A DNA stretch of 15,212 bases from Clostridium sp. (GTDB lineage Bacteria > Bacillota > Clostridia > Clostridiales > Clostridiaceae): positions 1 to 15,212 of the forward strand of contig JAHAIU010000058.1 in NCBI GenBank assembly GCA_018372555.1. The letters run 5' to 3'. Every line of letters starts with the position of its first letter. The first letter of the stretch is position 1. This document shows, one piece after another, positions 12,839-15,212 of the stretch. The notes below the pieces were generated by a model. It saw only the letters and a program-made list of their open reading frames with translations. It ran no database searches and was not told the DNA's origin. The position numbers and the translations under genes were made by a program.

Positions 12839-15212
12839 TTATTTCTTTTACTCCTTTTTAAGTTATTTTTTTCTTGTATAAATTTAATTAATCCCCTAAA
12901 AAACTTACCATTTACCATCATTAGTATACCATCTAGCATAGGCATATTAACAATTCCGCCAGTCATCCTAGATATCCCTCTAAATGGCATATTAAATATT
13001 GACATTACCATAATATTAGCTTTATCTCTTTTTCCTACTTTCTTTAATAGCCAATGTATGAAAATCATTAAATAATATATTATTCTTGCAATAATACTTT
13101 TAGCATATTTACATTGTAAAATAGCATCGTTATATCCTAGCTCTTGTTTTTTATCCCAAGTACTAATAGGAATTTTCTTCTGAATAAGATTTTCAAATTC
13201 TTCTAGTCCTACATTAGATATTTCTCCACTATAATAAGATGGTAAGCTCACTTTATCATAAGGTACTTCTGCATTAGTCCCTTCCACCCAAAGCGTATCA
13301 ATTAATCGTATATCAACACTTGAAGATCCTATCATTATTTCATATTCAGCTGATTCTATTTCCCATTTATTAGTCTTTATATTAAAATATCTAAATGTCT
13401 TATCATCAAAGTATATTTTTACTTCTTTTGTTTCACCAGCATTGATAAATACTTTAGCGAAACCTTTTAATTCTTTTTTGGGTCTAAAAATTTCATTTGA
13501 TTTACAGCCTACATATAATTGTGCTACTTCCATTCCAGCAACATCTCCTGAGTTCTTTAGATTAAATGTTACTGAGTTTTTATTAACCTTTATGTCTGAG
13601 TATTCGAAAGTTGTATAGCTTAACCCATACCCAAATGGAAAAAGCACCTCTTTATTTACTGTATCATAGTAACGATATCCAATATATGGCCCTTCTCTAT
13701 ACTCTACACTAACTTCTTTTCCTGGGAAGTTATTATAAGATGGCGTATCTTCATATTTAATAGGATATGTCTCCGCTAATTTCCCCGAAGGATTAACATC
13801 TCCTGACAAAACTCTAAGTATAGATCTTGATCCTGCTTGTCCTGCTAAATATCCATGAAGTAATCCTTTTACCTTATTAATCCATGGCATTTCCAATGCA
13901 CAGCCACATGAAATAATAGCCACAATATTTTGATTAACCTCATATAATGCTTCTAATAATTCCAATTGATTTTCAGGGATACTCATAGTATTTCTATCTA
14001 AGCCTTCAACTTCTACATATTCATCTAACCCAATATATAAAAGTATTACATCTGCCTTCTTAGCCAGTTCACAAGCATTATTAATCATTTTCTTATTTGA
14101 TTTTCCATACCTTTCAAAACCTTGTTCATATCCAACACTTGCAATTCCTGATTGCTCAAAACAATCTAGAGTATTATCTAGTATAGTTGGATTTACTATT
14201 GATGATCCTGCTCCCTGATATCTGGCTTCTTTAGCAAAATCTCCTATTACAGCTACTTTTTTATTTGGTTTAATAGGTAGTATATTATCTTCATTTTTAA
14301 GTAATACTATTGATTCCTCTGCTACCTTTTGGGCAACTCTATGATTCTTTTCAACATTAATCTTCACATAAGACTCATTTAGTGCCTTTTCTGTTGTAAG
14401 TATTAAATCTAATAATCTATCTACACACTGATCCAGCACTTTTTCTTCAAGTCTTCCACTTCTAATCGCTTGTACTATTTCTTCATTTGTTTCACCACCT
14501 GTTGATGGCATTTCTAATTCATTACCTGCTAATAACCCTATTATACGGTCATTACTTCCACCCCAATCTGTTATAACGCACCCATTAAATCCCCATTCAT
14601 TTCGAAGAATATCATTCATTAAATGCATGTTTTCGTTTGCATATGTACCATTGACTTTATTATAGGCTGACATTATAGACTTAGTTTTACCCTCCTTAAC
14701 TGCAATCTCAAAAGCAGTTAAATATATTTCTCTAAGAGTCCTTTCATCTACTATAGTATCAATTGTCATTCTTCTTTCTTCTTGATTATTTACAGCAAAG
14801 TGCTTAACACATGCTGCTATACCATTGGATTGAATTCCTCTTATATAACCTGCTGCTAATTTACCAGCAAGATAGGGATCTTCACTAAAATACTCGAAGT
14901 TTCTTCCACATAAAGGATTTCTTTTCATATTTATAGCAGGCCCTAATAATACATTTATTTTTTGATCAATAGCCTCAGCTCCTAAATGTTCTCCTATCTT
15001 TTCTGCTAAATCTTCATTCCAACTATTTGAAATAGTTGCTGCAGTAGGAAAGCACGTAGATGGATTACCTGTATTCAGACCTATTTTATCTGATGCCTAT
15101 TTTTGTTTTCTAATTCCATGAGATCCGTCAGCTAGAAACATACTGCTTTTTCCAAGACGCTCACTATTATTCGATTTCCAATAGTCTTTTCCTGACATTA
15201 AGGATGCCTTCT
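12835..15212 (-). pseudogene. GH3 glycosidase gene interrupted by an in-frame amber stop (5' end beyond right edge)
   Basis: The reading frame is a close paralog of the 816-residue GH3 and enters from the right edge at KASLMSGKDYW. A TAG at 15099-15097 interrupts it, where the paralog reads RKQTAAADHLGLN and this copy reads RKQK-stop-ASDKIGLN. The frame is open again for the rest: 56 codons, then Met at 14928 and a further 697 residues. The downstream part keeps GRNFEYFSEDP, KHFAVN, the nucleophile in VITDWGG, VEGLDR with the acid/base Glu, the fibronectin-like domain and the same C-terminal extension. The substrate motif DGPHGIR reads DGSHGIR. The Met at 14928 has no ribosome site and would remove the first three barrel strands, so a working shortened enzyme is unlikely. 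Either this is a recent pseudogene or there is a sequence error. The end overlaps the LysR start by 4 bp. Confidence 0.8.

Noticed and set aside
12835..14928. A normal 697-residue GH3 gene starting at 14928
   Set aside because: Homology continues upstream of this Met in the same frame through a TAG stop, the Met is internal in the paralog (residue 109), and no ribosome site precedes it.
1..15212. CRISPR arrays, tRNA or rRNA genes, insertion sequences or phage genes
   Set aside because: No spaced direct repeats, cloverleaf-like segments, transposase motifs or terminal inverted repeats were seen on either strand.

Overview
The window is very AT-rich and every convincing gene lies on the minus strand, so transcription runs from high to low coordinates. 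Base composition, strong AGGAGG-type ribosome binding sites, a DUF4179 anti-sigma-like protein and the similarity among the GH3 paralogs point to a Clostridium-type Bacillota. I cannot name a species.

Reading in the direction of transcription: (1) 15212-11954 holds a GH3 glycosidase gene that enters from the right edge, carries an in-frame amber stop, and overlaps by 4 bp a LysR-type regulator gene. A perfect 20-bp stem terminator closes this unit. (2) 11715-9793 is a one-gene beta-glucoside-type PTS permease (EIIBCA). (3) 9439-4064 and on to 3456 holds a membrane-anchored GH3 enzyme with reversed domain order, a second GH3 closely similar to the interrupted one, and a GtrA-family membrane protein that overlaps the GH3 by 4 bp. 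(4) 3207-1059 holds a family 2 glycosyltransferase and a UDP-galactopyranose mutase, closed by an 18-bp stem terminator. (5) 909-1 holds an ECF sigma factor and the start of its putative DUF4179 anti-sigma partner.

The strongest non-coding signal is a 77-bp element present twice: at 11798-11874 upstream of the PTS gene and at 9669-9745 upstream of the permuted GH3 gene. The copies match at 63 of 77 positions without a gap and in the same orientation to the downstream gene. Each holds four copies of a 15-bp dyad (consensus TAAACT-N3-AGTTTA) with centre spacings of 21, 17 and 21 bp. I infer one regulon, most simply under the neighbouring LysR-type protein, joining PTS uptake to GH3 glycosidases.

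The GH3 genes run into GtrA, GT2 and galactofuranose-precursor genes. The locus therefore links beta-glycoside uptake and hydrolysis with genes expected to act on a lipid-linked or surface glycan. No GH1 phospho-beta-glucosidase and no BglG-type antiterminator, the usual partners of this PTS family, is present here.
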